Shown here in pieces: positions 18,415-29,100 of a stretch of 64,000 nt of DNA. A program made the position numbers and the translations under genes. Origin of the DNA: Farysia itapuensis (lineage: Eukaryota > Basidiomycota > Ustilaginomycetes > Ustilaginales > Ustilaginaceae); contig JALBYC010000014.1 in NCBI GenBank assembly GCA_023212645.1, positions 124,001-188,000 of the forward strand, read 5' to 3'. How positions within the stretch are numbered: the stretch's first letter is position 1; each line of letters starts with the position of its first letter. The notes beneath the pieces are model-generated. The model was given only the letters and a program-made list of their open reading frames with translations. It did not search any database and was not told the origin of the DNA.

Positions 18415-21375
18415 TTAGCCTTCGCCACCTTGCATAGTGACTCCTTTGTCTCCCCTCTTGACTTTTCGTAGACGGACGTTGGTATTGTCCCCCTCGATTT
18501 CGTCTGGAGTAGGCGTAAAGTTCATGAATGTCTTCGGCTTTCGAGGTGGCAGAGTGATCGAGCTATCGGCAGCAAATACCTGAGGGCTTGACTGCGGTGA
18601 TGGTGCGAAGTCGTCCTGAACATACCCATTGTCCTCCTCGCCGGTCTGATTCGTGTCCTGCTTGTCGTAGCTCGGGGGCAAAGCAGCTGCGTCGTCCACC
18701 CAGTAAACCACAGGCTGGACGGCGTTAGCGTAGCGAATGCCATGCTTTTTGCAGTAGTAAGAGAATGCACCAAAGAACGCGTTTCTTCTGTAGAAGCGTC
18801 GACCCCAGTCTTGCCAAGTGTCGGCATGAGTCATTCCAATCGTGCACTCTATAGACCGCATATAGTCGATCGTCTGAGGCACGATAGCTGTGCTGGGAAT
18901 GAACAAGCGTTCGGGCTCGGTCTGCAACCAATTGATCATATCGGCTTCAACGGCATCCAGCTTCTCCAAAGGCGTGTTGAAGTCAAATTGAGCCGTGATC
19001 GCCTCCCATTGGTATCCCGATCGGCGCATATTGATTATGGTAGTCACAGCAAGAATCACGTTGCTGATGTAGACGTCCTGGTTGAGATCATTGACGAACA
19101 GGCACGACAAAAGCGACATCCGTTTGACAACGAACACCTGCTCTTCAATTTGAATACGGTCACCCGTGTCAAACGGATGAGTGACAAAGATGAAGATGAT
19201 AGAATCAAAAACGTTCGAGGCAGACTCCTTGAACACAAAGGCAAACGCAATAGCCAAAGAGTAGAACGTTGTGAGTGTCTTTCCGATATCGACGTTGAAG
19301 ATGGCGAAGGCTTCAAACATGATGATTACCAGAGCCACCACGAGGAAGATGCCGTCCAGTTGACCGACCGCGTGATTGACGTCCTGCATGGACCGACTGA
19401 GGAAGCGACGCTCTTTGAACGTTTGCATCACTGTGTTTTTGATCTCGGACTGCGAGATGTCGCCGTTGCCGTCTCGGTCAAACACCGAGAAGGCATCTCT
19501 AGCCTCTTCCGGGTTCTTGTAGGCAACGTCGAAGTCAGATGGAACAAGATAGCTGCGTTTGTGAGAGCCGCGGAAGGCAACAAAAATGGAGCGTGCAAGC
19601 CGCTTTGCTTCAGATGGAGAGTTGATGTCAGTGTCAATGCCCAGAGCTTCGCTGCGAAGCAGGCCGAATGGGTCACGCATAGCAACACGAGCAAGAGTGC
19701 TCGCCTGCGATGCAGTTGCTTTGACCGAGCGACCGCTCTTAGCGGCGACTCGTGCGATCAGACGGGACCTTCCATTTCCTCGAGCTGGTACCGAACCGCT
19801 GGAAGGCTTGCCAGTCTTCGGATCGATTGCTTGCATTTGAACGCTATTGGCCTGTTCTGCCTGATCCACTGGACGTTTTTTGCTGTGCTTTTTGAACCAA
19901 GAGCCGCGTCGACTGCTGCGAGAGGTGTCGCCAGCGTCTTCTTCGTCCACCGCATCAAAATCGAGAGGGGCAATTGGAGTGGCGGCGCCACTAGCGCTCG
20001 GGGTACCTTTCGCAGAGGTACGAGGCAGAGGGATTCCGAAAGCTGAAGCCAGATCCCTGCCCTTGAGCTTCGGTTTGTGATCTCGAAGCCAGTCGAAGAC
20101 CTTAAGCGATTTGGTGACTTGGGCGATGCGGTCTGCATACGCACTCTTATGAAAAGACATGGCAATGTGCTTGATCAGGATCTTCTCGGCGCAGATGGTA
20201 AGGGTGAAGAAGAAGAGGAACTCGATGACCTGGTAGATTCGGTAGAGGTAACCTGCTCTGCTTGACTGAGGATCGCTCCTTGTGTACAGACCGTAGATGG
20301 AGTTGAAGATGACGGCCCAGGAGCCCCAGGAAAGTGCAGCGTAGAAGATAGCCTTGATGTAGCCTTTGATCGCATTGAAGTACTCGGCGAGCGACAGGAC
20401 TTTCTGGCTTGGTCGACCCCAAATAAGCTGAATCGCGCCAAGCACGGCTCGAGGAAAAAGCTCGACGAGAATGTGAAGCCACCATTCGACGTGCAGGTTG
20501 AATGCCGCCCAGATGAACCATGCCTGAACGTTGTCAGCAATGAAGGCACGACGACCCTCATCAGGTCCTCGTCGACGGTAGACGAATTGGATGACAACGA
20601 CGGGTACGATGAGGCAGCACGAGATAATGAAGTTGCCGAAGAAAGTAGTAGCAAGAAAGTTGAGAATCTTCCAGAGACTCAATCGCCCCATGCGGTACTG
20701 CTGGGCTTGCTCATTCTCGAAGCGGGCTGCTTCCTCGATGTCCTCCTCATCGGACCAATCGAAATTGTCGTATTCGCGATCGCCTTCGCTGGAAACGTCG
20801 CTGTCTCGGCGCAACATTTGGGGGCGATTGGCAAGATTCTTGTCATAGTTGAAAGAACCTGGCGTTCGATTGGTCTCGTGGGGAGGGAAGTCGGATCGAG
20901 GACCTAACCCTTCGGGTTTGGAGAGACCACGGTCGCGGAATTCGGCAAGAGGGTCACGAATGGCCACTCGAGGACCGCCTGTGCCTTGGCGCGACATTGG
21001 CGTTGAGCTCGAGAGCGGCGAGGGGTTGGCTCCAGAATCTTGCTGCTTTGCAAATGTTGAGACAGGCGAGGGAGGTTTGCTCTTGACGTCAGGTGGATAT
21101 GGGTGTTGCGTCTGCATGTCTGTGCTGGGACCTTGATTCTCTTCGTCACCCAACACAGCGACTGCAGCAGCATAGGCAGCATCGGCTCGAACAGCATCAT
21201 CGTGAGCGTGTGACTCATCATGTTGCTGGTCCAAAGCCACATTGGACTGGCTTGCATAGAGGGGTGGCATCACGCCCAAAGGGTTGGCGTTCTCGTATGG
21301 TGGGGATGCAGGACCGAAGTGAGCTGAATCTGTGGCAGAATCCTGTGACTGAATCTGTCTGCGATCGAAGCTCAT
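18415..21375 (-). CDS. MscS-family mechanosensitive channel with EF-hand
   Basis: An intronless ORF; ATG at 21375 gives 986 aa. The N-terminal ~240 residues are disordered. A cluster of TM segments follows (NFLATTFFGNFIISCCLIVP, the WFIWAAFNLHVEWWLHILVE segment and others). A canonical EF-hand loop, DRDGNGDISQSE, lies before the pore-lining MscS region (TTFYSLAIAFAFVFKES then FDSIIFIFVTHPFDTGD). The soluble beta domain and a C-terminal tail complete it. The layout matches fission yeast Msy1/Msy2, calcium-modulated channels of the ER/cell cortex that act in hypo-osmotic shock. Location and gating here are inferred from those proteins. Confidence 0.9.
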   Translation of the reverse strand: MSFDRRQIQSQDSATDSAHFGPASPPYENANPLGVMPPLYASQSNVALDQQHDESHAHDDAVRADAAYAAAVAVLGDEENQGPSTDMQTQHPYPPDVKSKPPSPVSTFAKQQDSGANPSPLSSSTPMSRQGTGGPRVAIRDPLAEFRDRGLSKPEGLGPRSDFPPHETNRTPGSFNYDKNLANRPQMLRRDSDVSSEGDREYDNFDWSDEEDIEEAARFENEQAQQYRMGRLSLWKILNFLATTFFGNFIISCCLIVPVVVIQFVYRRRGPDEGRRAFIADNVQAWFIWAAFNLHVEWWLHILVELFPRAVLGAIQLIWGRPSQKVLSLAEYFNAIKGYIKAIFYAALSWGSWAVIFNSIYGLYTRSDPQSSRAGYLYRIYQVIEFLFFFTLTICAEKILIKHIAMSFHKSAYADRIAQVTKSLKVFDWLRDHKPKLKGRDLASAFGIPLPRTSAKGTPSASGAATPIAPLDFDAVDEEDAGDTSRSSRRGSWFKKHSKKRPVDQAEQANSVQMQAIDPKTGKPSSGSVPARGNGRSRLIARVAAKSGRSVKATASQASTLARVAMRDPFGLLRSEALGIDTDINSPSEAKRLARSIFVAFRGSHKRSYLVPSDFDVAYKNPEEARDAFSVFDRDGNGDISQSEIKNTVMQTFKERRFLSRSMQDVNHAVGQLDGIFLVVALVIIMFEAFAIFNVDIGKTLTTFYSLAIAFAFVFKESASNVFDSIIFIFVTHPFDTGDRIQIEEQVFVVKRMSLLSCLFVNDLNQDVYISNVILAVTTIINMRRSGYQWEAITAQFDFNTPLEKLDAVEADMINWLQTEPERLFIPSTAIVPQTIDYMRSIECTIGMTHADTWQDWGRRFYRRNAFFGAFSYYCKKHGIRYANAVQPVVYWVDDAAALPPSYDKQDTNQTGEEDNGYVQDDFAPSPQSSPQVFAADSSITLPPRKPKTFMNFTPTPDEIEGDNTNVRLRKVKRGDKGVTMQGGEG

Positions 21376-21939
21376 CCTAGTCTTGTTGCACTGCTGTAAT
21401 CGCCAACCAAGTCTTGTAAGACAACTTCTGGATGTCCAGCATCCAAAGATTGCCGTCGCTGGATGGTCTGTGAAGGAGTGATGGAGATTGAGAACCAAGC
21501 AATACCCCTTGTGCAAACGTGTGACTTTACAGAACGGTGACTTCAGGCAATCACAACGCACAATGCACAGCCAAGCAATTCAGGGCACAACGTACAACGT
21601 CCCCAAACTCTTTTCTGGTCCTCGGCAAACGACCTTGAAAATCCGCATGACGATGAACGCGTGAACGCCGAGAATCATGAAGAAATCAAAAGCACAGCGA
21701 GCTACTAGCGCCTAGCGGCCTAGCGGCCTAGCGCTACTCCCTGAAATTTATGTTGAATTATGTTTGACGTTTGATCGTTTGACTAGTCACAAGTCACAAT
21801 TGTCTAGTCAGTGGTCACACACAGTCACACCAGGTGTGAAGAAGCCGATGCAAGGTTCTTCTGGTGCACAATCTTTTTGACTTGACAAAGGTGACGGTTT
21901 GGGGCACAAAACAGGATGTCATAGAGACGTCAACAGAAG
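21376..21939. promoter_or_regulatory. Divergent promoter region, MscS channel / cyclin
   Basis: 564 nt between opposed starts. It contains a short CCTAGCGG tandem repeat (listed separately). It also has a cluster of TCACA-type words near 21785-21835, including GTCACAAGTCACAA, which also occurs upstream of the rhodanese gene at about 603-616. No ORF is supported. Confidence 0.5.
21711..21734. repeat. Tandem CCTAGCGG repeat, three copies
   Basis: Three 8-nt units (CCTAGCGG, CCTAGCGG, CCTAGCGC) are head to tail, flanked on both sides by GCTACT. It lies in the divergent MscS/cyclin promoter region. Confidence 0.8.
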
Positions 21940-24024
21940 ATGTCGATAAACTATACTCGCCGAGACCCGTATCTTCAGGGCCGGGCTCATACTCCATCCT
22001 CTTCTGCCCGCGACCATCAAGGTGCATCTCATGCTTCAGACATGCAAGCAGCGAGTGAGCCAACTGGGCCGAGCTATATGCAGAGCGAAAGACCAGAGGC
22101 TGCCGAAACGCAACTGACGCCATTCGCTGCAGACGTTCCCACTCTGTCATCTGTAGCTTACTTCACCTCTGCTCAGCTAGAGCAGCTCTACTCTCGACAA
22201 AGGGGCAGTAAAATGTCGGCTTCCAAATGGCAGACAAACCGGCTTTTGGCCACCGGCTTCATACAAGCGACGGCGTCTCGTCTGGGCTTTCCACAACGAA
22301 CCATTGCAACTGCTCAACAGATCTATCAACGTTTCCACCTATTCTATCCACCCAGCGAGTTTGTCTTGCATGAGCTTGCCGTCACATCGCTTTTCGTTGC
22401 GGCTAAGCTCAATGACACGCCCAAGAAGGCGAGAGAGATTTTGCTGGCCAGCTATGCCTTGCGGTTTCCTCAGCTCGTAAAGGGCGCACCCTTAGACGCA
22501 GATCAGTCTGTACCAAACGCTTACAACCCTGATGAATACAGCTTTCCCACACTTGCAGGTCAGAAACGCAAAGCTGCGCCCACCGCCTCGACGTCTTATG
22601 CGCAAGGCAATGAGGCCGAACAAAATGACGGAAGGTTGCTCAAGCTGGCCTCGGTAGCTATCGGTAGCGTCAGTGAGAGTGACATAGACCCCTCCATTCT
22701 CCAGACCGACAGAAGGCGACTCATGGCTTTAGAAAAGCTCGTTCTCAAAAGCTTGTGCTTCAACTTTCACCTCAAGTCCAATGTCGCTCTGAAAATGGTC
22801 ATCAAGCTCGGACGACTCAATAAACTGCCCATGGCGTTTCTTCGCACAGCGTGGAAAGTAGCTGCTGACCTGCATCGCACGCAAGCACCCTTGCAGTACC
22901 CGCCCAATGTCATTGCCATGTCCAGCTTGTATGCTGCCGCTCTCTTGGCGAGACCTCCGAAGCAGGGAAATGGACTGCAAGCTCAAGTATCATCGGGATC
23001 CGATCCGCTGTCGACCTTCATCATGTCCTTACAAGAGAAGGACCCTATGCCTCGAGCTCTCCAGCACAGCACAGAGATGCTGCACAAGCTGGAAAAGTCC
23101 TGTCAATTTTACATCGAAGATGTCGAAGAAGCGATGCACGAGCTGTTGGACCTTTACCTGACCTGTGTTTCGCAACTTCCGCCTTCGCTCTACATGCAGA
23201 ATCCTGGCGGAACCGCCACCCCCTCTCCACATTCACCGGCGGATCCTTGGGAAATGGTGACGCCGTCTCCATCTTCATCTACTGCACTAAGTGACTCTTC
23301 CATACAGCAAAAAGCAGTCGCACGTCGCAAGCTCAAGCAATACGAATACGCGCCTCCGCCGTTCGGAGTTGTCGACTGGCTAAACACGAGGCGAAGCTCT
23401 CAATTACAAGAGAAAGGTACACACAAATCTGGCGGGGCTTCATCGGGTGTGTCACAATCTTTGGCGCAAACTGTCAATGCTGTGCCGATGTCGTCCGTAG
23501 ATCCCACGATGCCCGCAAAGGACTTATCAACTCTCCTCACAGACGTCAAAATCTATTTGCGAGGAGTGGAGTACAATCGTCAAAAGTCGGACGACGCTTT
23601 ACTTGCCTCTCTCAACATCATAGCTCAAGTCACAATGACACCGATAGCACCCTCAGCTACTCTTGCACAAAGTGGAGACAATGCACCGGCCGCAAGTGCT
23701 GTGACCGTATGTCTCAACAGTACCATGGAACCGAGGAGCATAAGCGGCGGTCAATCGCAAGCACTCAAACCCTTCGATGTTTCTGCGCTTAAGCCAGATG
23801 ACCGCAGTCTGGTAGACCGAATTGCTCGAAGGAAGTTAGCAAGCAGCGTCCGAGCCGTCTTCACAGAACCTGATGTCGTTCTCAAGTCGATTGCATCCAC
23901 CAACAACCAAGCTGATGACGAGGCGGAAAATGGCACAGGGGAGTCGTCGTCCCAGGCTCAGAATGGGACGTCGCTTTCGCAAAAAAGCATGAGGATCGAT
24001 CATGCTACGCGCTACTTGTTCTAG
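21940..24024 (+). CDS. CTK2: C-type (transcriptional) cyclin, CTK2/cyclin K-like
   Basis: A single ORF of 694 aa. A cyclin box begins near residue 85: SKWQTNRLLATGFIQATASR, then a helix with FHLFYPP and HELAVTSLFVAAKLNDTPKK, the region that defines transcriptional cyclins (T/K/L/C). A second cyclin fold follows at ~250-330, with DRRRLMALEKLVLKSLCF and the YPPNVIAMSSLYAAALLA helix. The C-terminal 300 residues are Ser/Pro/Gln-rich and disordered. Its closest described relatives are the CTDK-I beta subunit (CTK2) and cyclin K, partners of a CDK that phosphorylates the RNA polymerase II CTD at Ser2. The subgroup call is inference. Confidence 0.82.
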   Translation: MSINYTRRDPYLQGRAHTPSSSARDHQGASHASDMQAASEPTGPSYMQSERPEAAETQLTPFAADVPTLSSVAYFTSAQLEQLYSRQRGSKMSASKWQTNRLLATGFIQATASRLGFPQRTIATAQQIYQRFHLFYPPSEFVLHELAVTSLFVAAKLNDTPKKAREILLASYALRFPQLVKGAPLDADQSVPNAYNPDEYSFPTLAGQKRKAAPTASTSYAQGNEAEQNDGRLLKLASVAIGSVSESDIDPSILQTDRRRLMALEKLVLKSLCFNFHLKSNVALKMVIKLGRLNKLPMAFLRTAWKVAADLHRTQAPLQYPPNVIAMSSLYAAALLARPPKQGNGLQAQVSSGSDPLSTFIMSLQEKDPMPRALQHSTEMLHKLEKSCQFYIEDVEEAMHELLDLYLTCVSQLPPSLYMQNPGGTATPSPHSPADPWEMVTPSPSSSTALSDSSIQQKAVARRKLKQYEYAPPPFGVVDWLNTRRSSQLQEKGTHKSGGASSGVSQSLAQTVNAVPMSSVDPTMPAKDLSTLLTDVKIYLRGVEYNRQKSDDALLASLNIIAQVTMTPIAPSATLAQSGDNAPAASAVTVCLNSTMEPRSISGGQSQALKPFDVSALKPDDRSLVDRIARRKLASSVRAVFTEPDVVLKSIASTNNQADDEAENGTGESSSQAQNGTSLSQKSMRIDHATRYLF

Positions 24025-24605
24025 CTGACCACGATCATATCATTCGGTCGCAAACATGCATTACAATTGTCGAAAATGGACCGAGGAAAGAGTTGTCGGC
24101 TTCGTTTCTTGCCCACAAGCGGTGGAAGTAGATGACCAGCTTGATAGGTAATGTGTATGTAAAGTCGTTCAGTCTGCCTTCCTCCCGACTAAAGGAGGAG
24201 GTCGAGACATTGATCTGTCCCGTCTTTCCCACATCCAGATGTCCATTGAGATAAGAACACTGTGTTGAATATGACGGGAGTAATTATGGCCATAGCCCGG
24301 GGGATAAAGAGAGGAAGCGAGGAGACGATGGAAGAAGAAAAGACACAGACGCACACAAGACGGACAGTCCAAGCAGGGCCGCTCTTTGGAGACTTCCGTC
24401 AAAAATTACAAGATACGCTACGGACGAAACATCGAAACACTTTGAGTGGTGATGAGGGATGCGAGGACGTCGGCAGTCGGGAATAGTGGTATAAGGACAA
24501 GCCGAGCAGTTGGGCTTGATAGACGAGGATGAACACGCTCGAATGGACGCTGGTGCGAGAAATGGTGATACAGTCGATGGAGGAGTCGAATCAGTGAGTC
24601 GCGCG
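24025..24605. other. Convergent intergenic region
   Basis: 581 nt between the cyclin stop and the stop of the TMBIM5-like gene. It should hold two 3' UTRs and perhaps a short spacer. Short ORFs here have no recognisable features. Confidence 0.5.
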
Positions 24606-25703
24606 TCACTTTCGTCTGTTGCCTTGCATGCCAAGGATCTGGGCTATGCGGACAAAGATGTTGATAAAGTCGAGCTCGAGGCTGATTGACTCCGCGAGTG
24701 GGTCTGCACGAGCAACACCAGCTCGTACCAATTGTGCGTGCTTCAAAATCCTCTGTGTGTCGTACAGCACGAAAGCGCCGAACACGGCTAGACCTCCATA
24801 CAGCGAGAGGGACTCAGTTATGGCAAGAGCTCGGAATGCGGTTCGTGGCAAGAGCATTGGCGCGAGCGAGGACAGGGCAACGATGGTGACGCCAGCCAGA
24901 AGAGGTCCACCCATCCACAGGTACTTGTCCTCCTTTGCTGTGGCTCCAACGAAGCAAAGAGAGCCTACGACGCCAGCGGTGTACAGAGCAGCTCTCGACA
25001 GCACAGCTGGGTTCATGAAAAGTAGTGGACTGAGCACAGCGGCTTGCGAAGCGTTGAATAGAAGCCAAGAGGGAATCTTGAGAGGATGGTCTGGTGGCAA
25101 CGAGGTAGCGCCAATCATGCCACCAATACTCGCGACCAGGCCAACACCCAGGACGACCCAGGGATTTGCCATCATGATACGCTGAGAAACGCCGTACTTA
25201 TGCAAGGCAACAGCAGCAGTACCGGTCAAAGTGAGTCCACCAGCCAGGTACATAAAGGTGCTATGCAGATAGCTCGCGTCCTGAGGGTGCAAAGCGTCTC
25301 GTGTCTCGCGGTTGAAAAACATGTTGGCAGCAATAGCAGTGCCTCCAATGAGTCCCAGGCTGGTCAAGGCTCGAGTCCAACCTCCAGGCTGCGAAAAGCT
25401 TGTGGGTGCATCGATTGCGGGAGCAGAGTGCGGAGCCGCAAAAGCGATGCGACCGCCATTGCCTCCCTCGCCATGATTGGGGCGGAAAGGACTTGAACGA
25501 ACACCGCGAATCTGCTGTTGCGCTCGGCGAAGAGATGACGCTGGCATCGAGCTTGGTGTTGGAGCCGATCTAGCGGCGGTGAAGGCAAGAGTTGGCAGCC
25601 TGCTGCGCGAGTGTCCAGAGACGGTCGAGATGGACCTTGCCGCTGGCACCGAGCCGCGCAACGAAGATTTGAAGAGCGGTAAAGATGGTCTAAGCAAACT
25701 CAT
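24606..25703 (-). CDS. Mitochondrial Bax-inhibitor-1 family membrane protein (TMBIM5/GHITM-like)
   Basis: An intronless ORF of 365 aa. The first ~90 residues are Arg/Ser/Ala-rich with few acids, a mitochondrial targeting sequence. About seven hydrophobic helices follow from residue 110. Family marks include TGTAAVALHKYGVSQR, TAKEDKYLWMGGPLLAGV, and the late VLYDTQRILKHA helix, where the aspartate belongs to the conserved pair of Bax-inhibitor proteins. Human GHITM/TMBIM5 is an inner-membrane protein affecting cristae, Ca2+/H+ exchange and protein turnover. The ending GMQGNRRK is short and basic. It is divergent from the importin gene. Confidence 0.9.
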   Translation of the reverse strand: MSLLRPSLPLFKSSLRGSVPAARSISTVSGHSRSRLPTLAFTAARSAPTPSSMPASSLRRAQQQIRGVRSSPFRPNHGEGGNGGRIAFAAPHSAPAIDAPTSFSQPGGWTRALTSLGLIGGTAIAANMFFNRETRDALHPQDASYLHSTFMYLAGGLTLTGTAAVALHKYGVSQRIMMANPWVVLGVGLVASIGGMIGATSLPPDHPLKIPSWLLFNASQAAVLSPLLFMNPAVLSRAALYTAGVVGSLCFVGATAKEDKYLWMGGPLLAGVTIVALSSLAPMLLPRTAFRALAITESLSLYGGLAVFGAFVLYDTQRILKHAQLVRAGVARADPLAESISLELDFINIFVRIAQILGMQGNRRK

Positions 25704-26158
25704 CTTGGGGGCAGGACAGGAGAGTATGACTGGGTGAGTGAGAAAGAACAGATTTGCAAATGGCCGACTATTTACGCTAAGCGCTCAGCATTTTCGAGAA
25801 CGTCACTCATGGGCTCATGGCTTCCTCCACCCAATCACGCACGGGCGTATCGAAAACCGGAAAACCGATCACTCAATGTGTTAGGTCACTGAGGTTCGTG
25901 CGAAAGACTAAAGACGCGCGAGGACGCAAAGATGAAAGTGCAGAAGGCAGACCTTTTTTTTCTCCCACCTGCCAAAAAATTTTGGGGAATTTCTTCTTGA
26001 ACTGTCTGCGGCACGATTCGTTGCTAGGCACCTTCTTCGACCCTTGTCGTATCCCCTTCTCCTTTGAATATCTCACCTTACTTCCAACGTTTCTCTAGCT
26101 GACACAGGTAGCTCACAAGTCAGGTGACTCGCGCAACAGCTAGTTTTCGCACGCCAAG
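25704..26158. promoter_or_regulatory. Divergent promoter region, TMBIM5-like / KAP123
   Basis: 455 nt between opposed starts. A run of T followed by a C/T-rich stretch lies near 25951-25970, and an A6-T4-G4 run near 25975. No clear TATA box was seen. GCTCACAAGTCAGG near 26111 resembles the TCACAAGTCA words in other promoters of this window. Confidence 0.45.
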
Positions 26159-29100
26159 ATGGACCCAGCCTTCGTCCAGGGGCTGCACCAGCTCCTGCAG
26201 CAGTCCAACGTCCCAGACACAAACACGGTCAAGGCTGCCACAGATGCACTACAGAATCAATACTACAAGAATCCACAGAGCGTTCCGGCTCTGTTTGAGA
26301 TCTTGGCGACGTCTCCCGATCTCGCCGTCCGTCAGCTCGCTGCTGTCGAGCTAAGGAAACGGCTCGCCAAGAGCGGCGGCAAAGTATGGACCAAGCAGAG
26401 CGTTCAAGTGCGTGACGGCATCAAGTCCAAACTGCTCGAGATTGTCACCAACGAACAGGCATCTGCCGTTCGAAACGCCATTGCCCGCGTCATTTCGGAG
26501 ATCGCCAAGCGCGAGCTTCCTACTGGATCGTGGCCGGCTCTCTTGCCTTTCCTCTTCCACGCTGCTGACTCTGCCAATTCTACACATAGACAGATATCCA
26601 TCTTTGTCTTCTTCACTGTCCTGGAAACCTTCGTCGACGGGGGAGAGGCCCTCGATCAGTACTTGCCCCAAATCATGCAATTGTTCGCAAAAAGCCTGCA
26701 GGATCCAGAAAGTCTCGATGTTCGAATTACAACCGTCCGAGCGCTCGGTAAAGTAGCTCAGAACCTTGAATCTGATGCCTCGGCGGATCTTGCTGCTATG
26801 CAGTCTGCTGTTCCTCAGATGGTTGGCGTCCTCAACCAATGCCTCGAACAGAGCAACCAGGACGGCGTCCGACAAATCCTTGACGTTCTAGAGGAGATCT
26901 GTATGCTCGAAGTGCCCATCATTAGCAACCACATTGCCGAGTTGATCGACTTTTTCCTCACCAATGGTGCGAACCAAGATCACGAGGAGGATCTGCGGCT
27001 CATGTGCCTCAACTCACTCATCTGGATTTGCTCGTACAAGCGATCGAAGGTTCAAAGTCTTGGTCTCGCCAAGCCCATGATTGTGCGCTTGATGCCCATT
27101 GCTGTTGAAGAGGATTCGGAGGACATTGACGATGATTCGCCGTCTCGTTTGGCTCTTCGAGTCATCGACGGTCTGGCCACGGAATTACCACCAAGTCACG
27201 TCTTCCCTCCTCTCCTGGAACAAATGCAAGTGTATATGGCTCATCAGGACCCACATCACCGCAAAGCCGCCATGATGGCCTTCGGTGTCTCTGTGGAAGG
27301 ATGCTCGGAATACATCCGACCACACATGAACGAACTCTGGCCATTTGTCGAGACGGGTCTCAAAGACCCTCATGCGGTCGTTCGGAAGGCTGCTTGCGTG
27401 GCCCTCGGCTGTCTCTGCGAAATGCTCGAGGACGAGTGTGCTTCGAAACACTCAACGCTGCTCCCGGTCATCATGGAGCTCGTCAACGACCCTGAAACAC
27501 AGCGATCTGCCTGCACCGCTCTCGACTCTCTTCTGGAAGTGATGGGAGCAGATATTTCTCAATACCTTCCTGCCATCATGGAGCGTCTAGCTGGACTGCT
27601 CGAGACCGCTCCTCTGCCAGTCAAGGCAACTGTGACAGGCGCCATTGGCAGTGCCGCACATGCGTCCAAGGAAGGATTTTTGCCGTACTTTGACCAGACA
27701 ATGCAGCGGATCAAGCCGTTCCTGACACTGGAAGAGGAAGGCGATGCTATGGATCTTCGTGGTATAACCACAGACACAGTCGGTACATTCGCCGAAGCTG
27801 TCGGCAAAGAAGCATTCCGTCCTTACTTTGAGGACTTGATGAAGCTTGCTTTCCAAGGAATGGACCTGAACAACCCGCGTTTGCGAGAGTGTAGCTTCAT
27901 CTTTTTTGCCGTCATGTCTCGGGTCTTCGGCGAGGAATTCGCTCCCTTTCTTCCACACGTTGTTCCCCGCCTGATCCAATCCTGCCAACAGTCGGAACAT
28001 GATCCCGTGCCTGGAGCTTCTGGCGATGGAACTATCAACGGAATTGGCCTCCCCGGAGCCGGCGGTGATGAGGACGAAGATGGCTTTGTCGACGTTGACG
28101 AGCTCAATGATGCTTTCCTTAATGTCAATTCCGCCATCGCGATCGAGAAGGAGGTAGCTGCCGATTCGCTTGGAGAGATCTTTGCGCACACCAAGTCCGG
28201 CTTCCTGCCCTATTTGCAGCAGTCCGTGGAACAATTGATCTCTCTGCTCGAGCACTTCTACCAAGGCATCCGTAAGAGCGCCGTTTCGGCTCTTTTCACG
28301 TACATCAACACCCTCAATGAACTCAGCAAACCTGAGGCGTGGCAGGCCGGTGTTCACGTCAAGGTGCCATTGAACAGCGACGTACAAAAGCTCGTAAACG
28401 TTGTGGTTCCCGCCGTCATGGACATGTGGGAGAGTGAAGACGATCGGTAAGTTGACAAGGCAGCACGATAGAACAGCCGACTCCATCCTTTTCGAAGGAT
28501 GACAAACTTTCTCAGCTCACAATGACGTCCGTTATAGGAGCGGGCGCGTGACAATAACACCAAGATATTTATATCAACTGACTTGTCACGATGGAGTCGG
28601 CCTAGTTTTTGTCTATGCAGATCGAAGAAGTTTTGTGGATACTGACTTCTCGCTCCTTTGACGTATTTGCAGAACTGCGGCCATCGAGGTTTGCCAGTCT
28701 TTGGCTGAATGTCTCAACAAAAATGGACCGGCCATCATTGCTCCGGACCATCTCGACATTGTCTGTACCTACGCCATTATGATCCTGGAGAAAAAGAGTC
28801 CACCGCAACTGGATTCGGAGATTCCGGAAGAAGAAAACGAGGAGGCATCCGAGTACGAGTCGGTGCTTGTCTCGGCTGCTTCGGATCTTGTGGGCGCAAT
28901 GGCAAACGTGCTAGGCGCAGACTTTACTGCACCCCTCAAGCAGTTCATGCCCCAGATTATGCGTTACTACACCCCTGGTAGATCGGTGGGCGATCGTGCA
29001 ACTGCGATTGGCTCTTTGGGCGAGATTATCACGGGTATGAAGAGTGCCATCACGCCCTTTACTCAAGATGTTCTATCACTCCTGTCTCGAGCTCTCTCGG

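Noticed and set aside
18742..20046. 434-aa ORF antisense to the MscS channel gene
   Set aside because: It lies wholly inside a well-supported gene on the other strand and its protein has no domain; codon bias of the real gene explains the opening.
21376..21561. N-terminal extension of the MscS channel from 21561
   Set aside because: The added residues are Cys/Leu/Arg-rich with no family similarity; the downstream ATG gives a typical disordered start.
27587..28486. 299-aa ORF antisense to KAP123
   Set aside because: It is a shadow of the importin exon with no family features.
28476..28601. Box C/D or H/ACA snoRNA in the KAP123 intron
   Set aside because: CTGA words exist and AGGATGA is near a C box, but there is no clean RTGATGA, H box or correctly placed ACA, so only the structure is reported.
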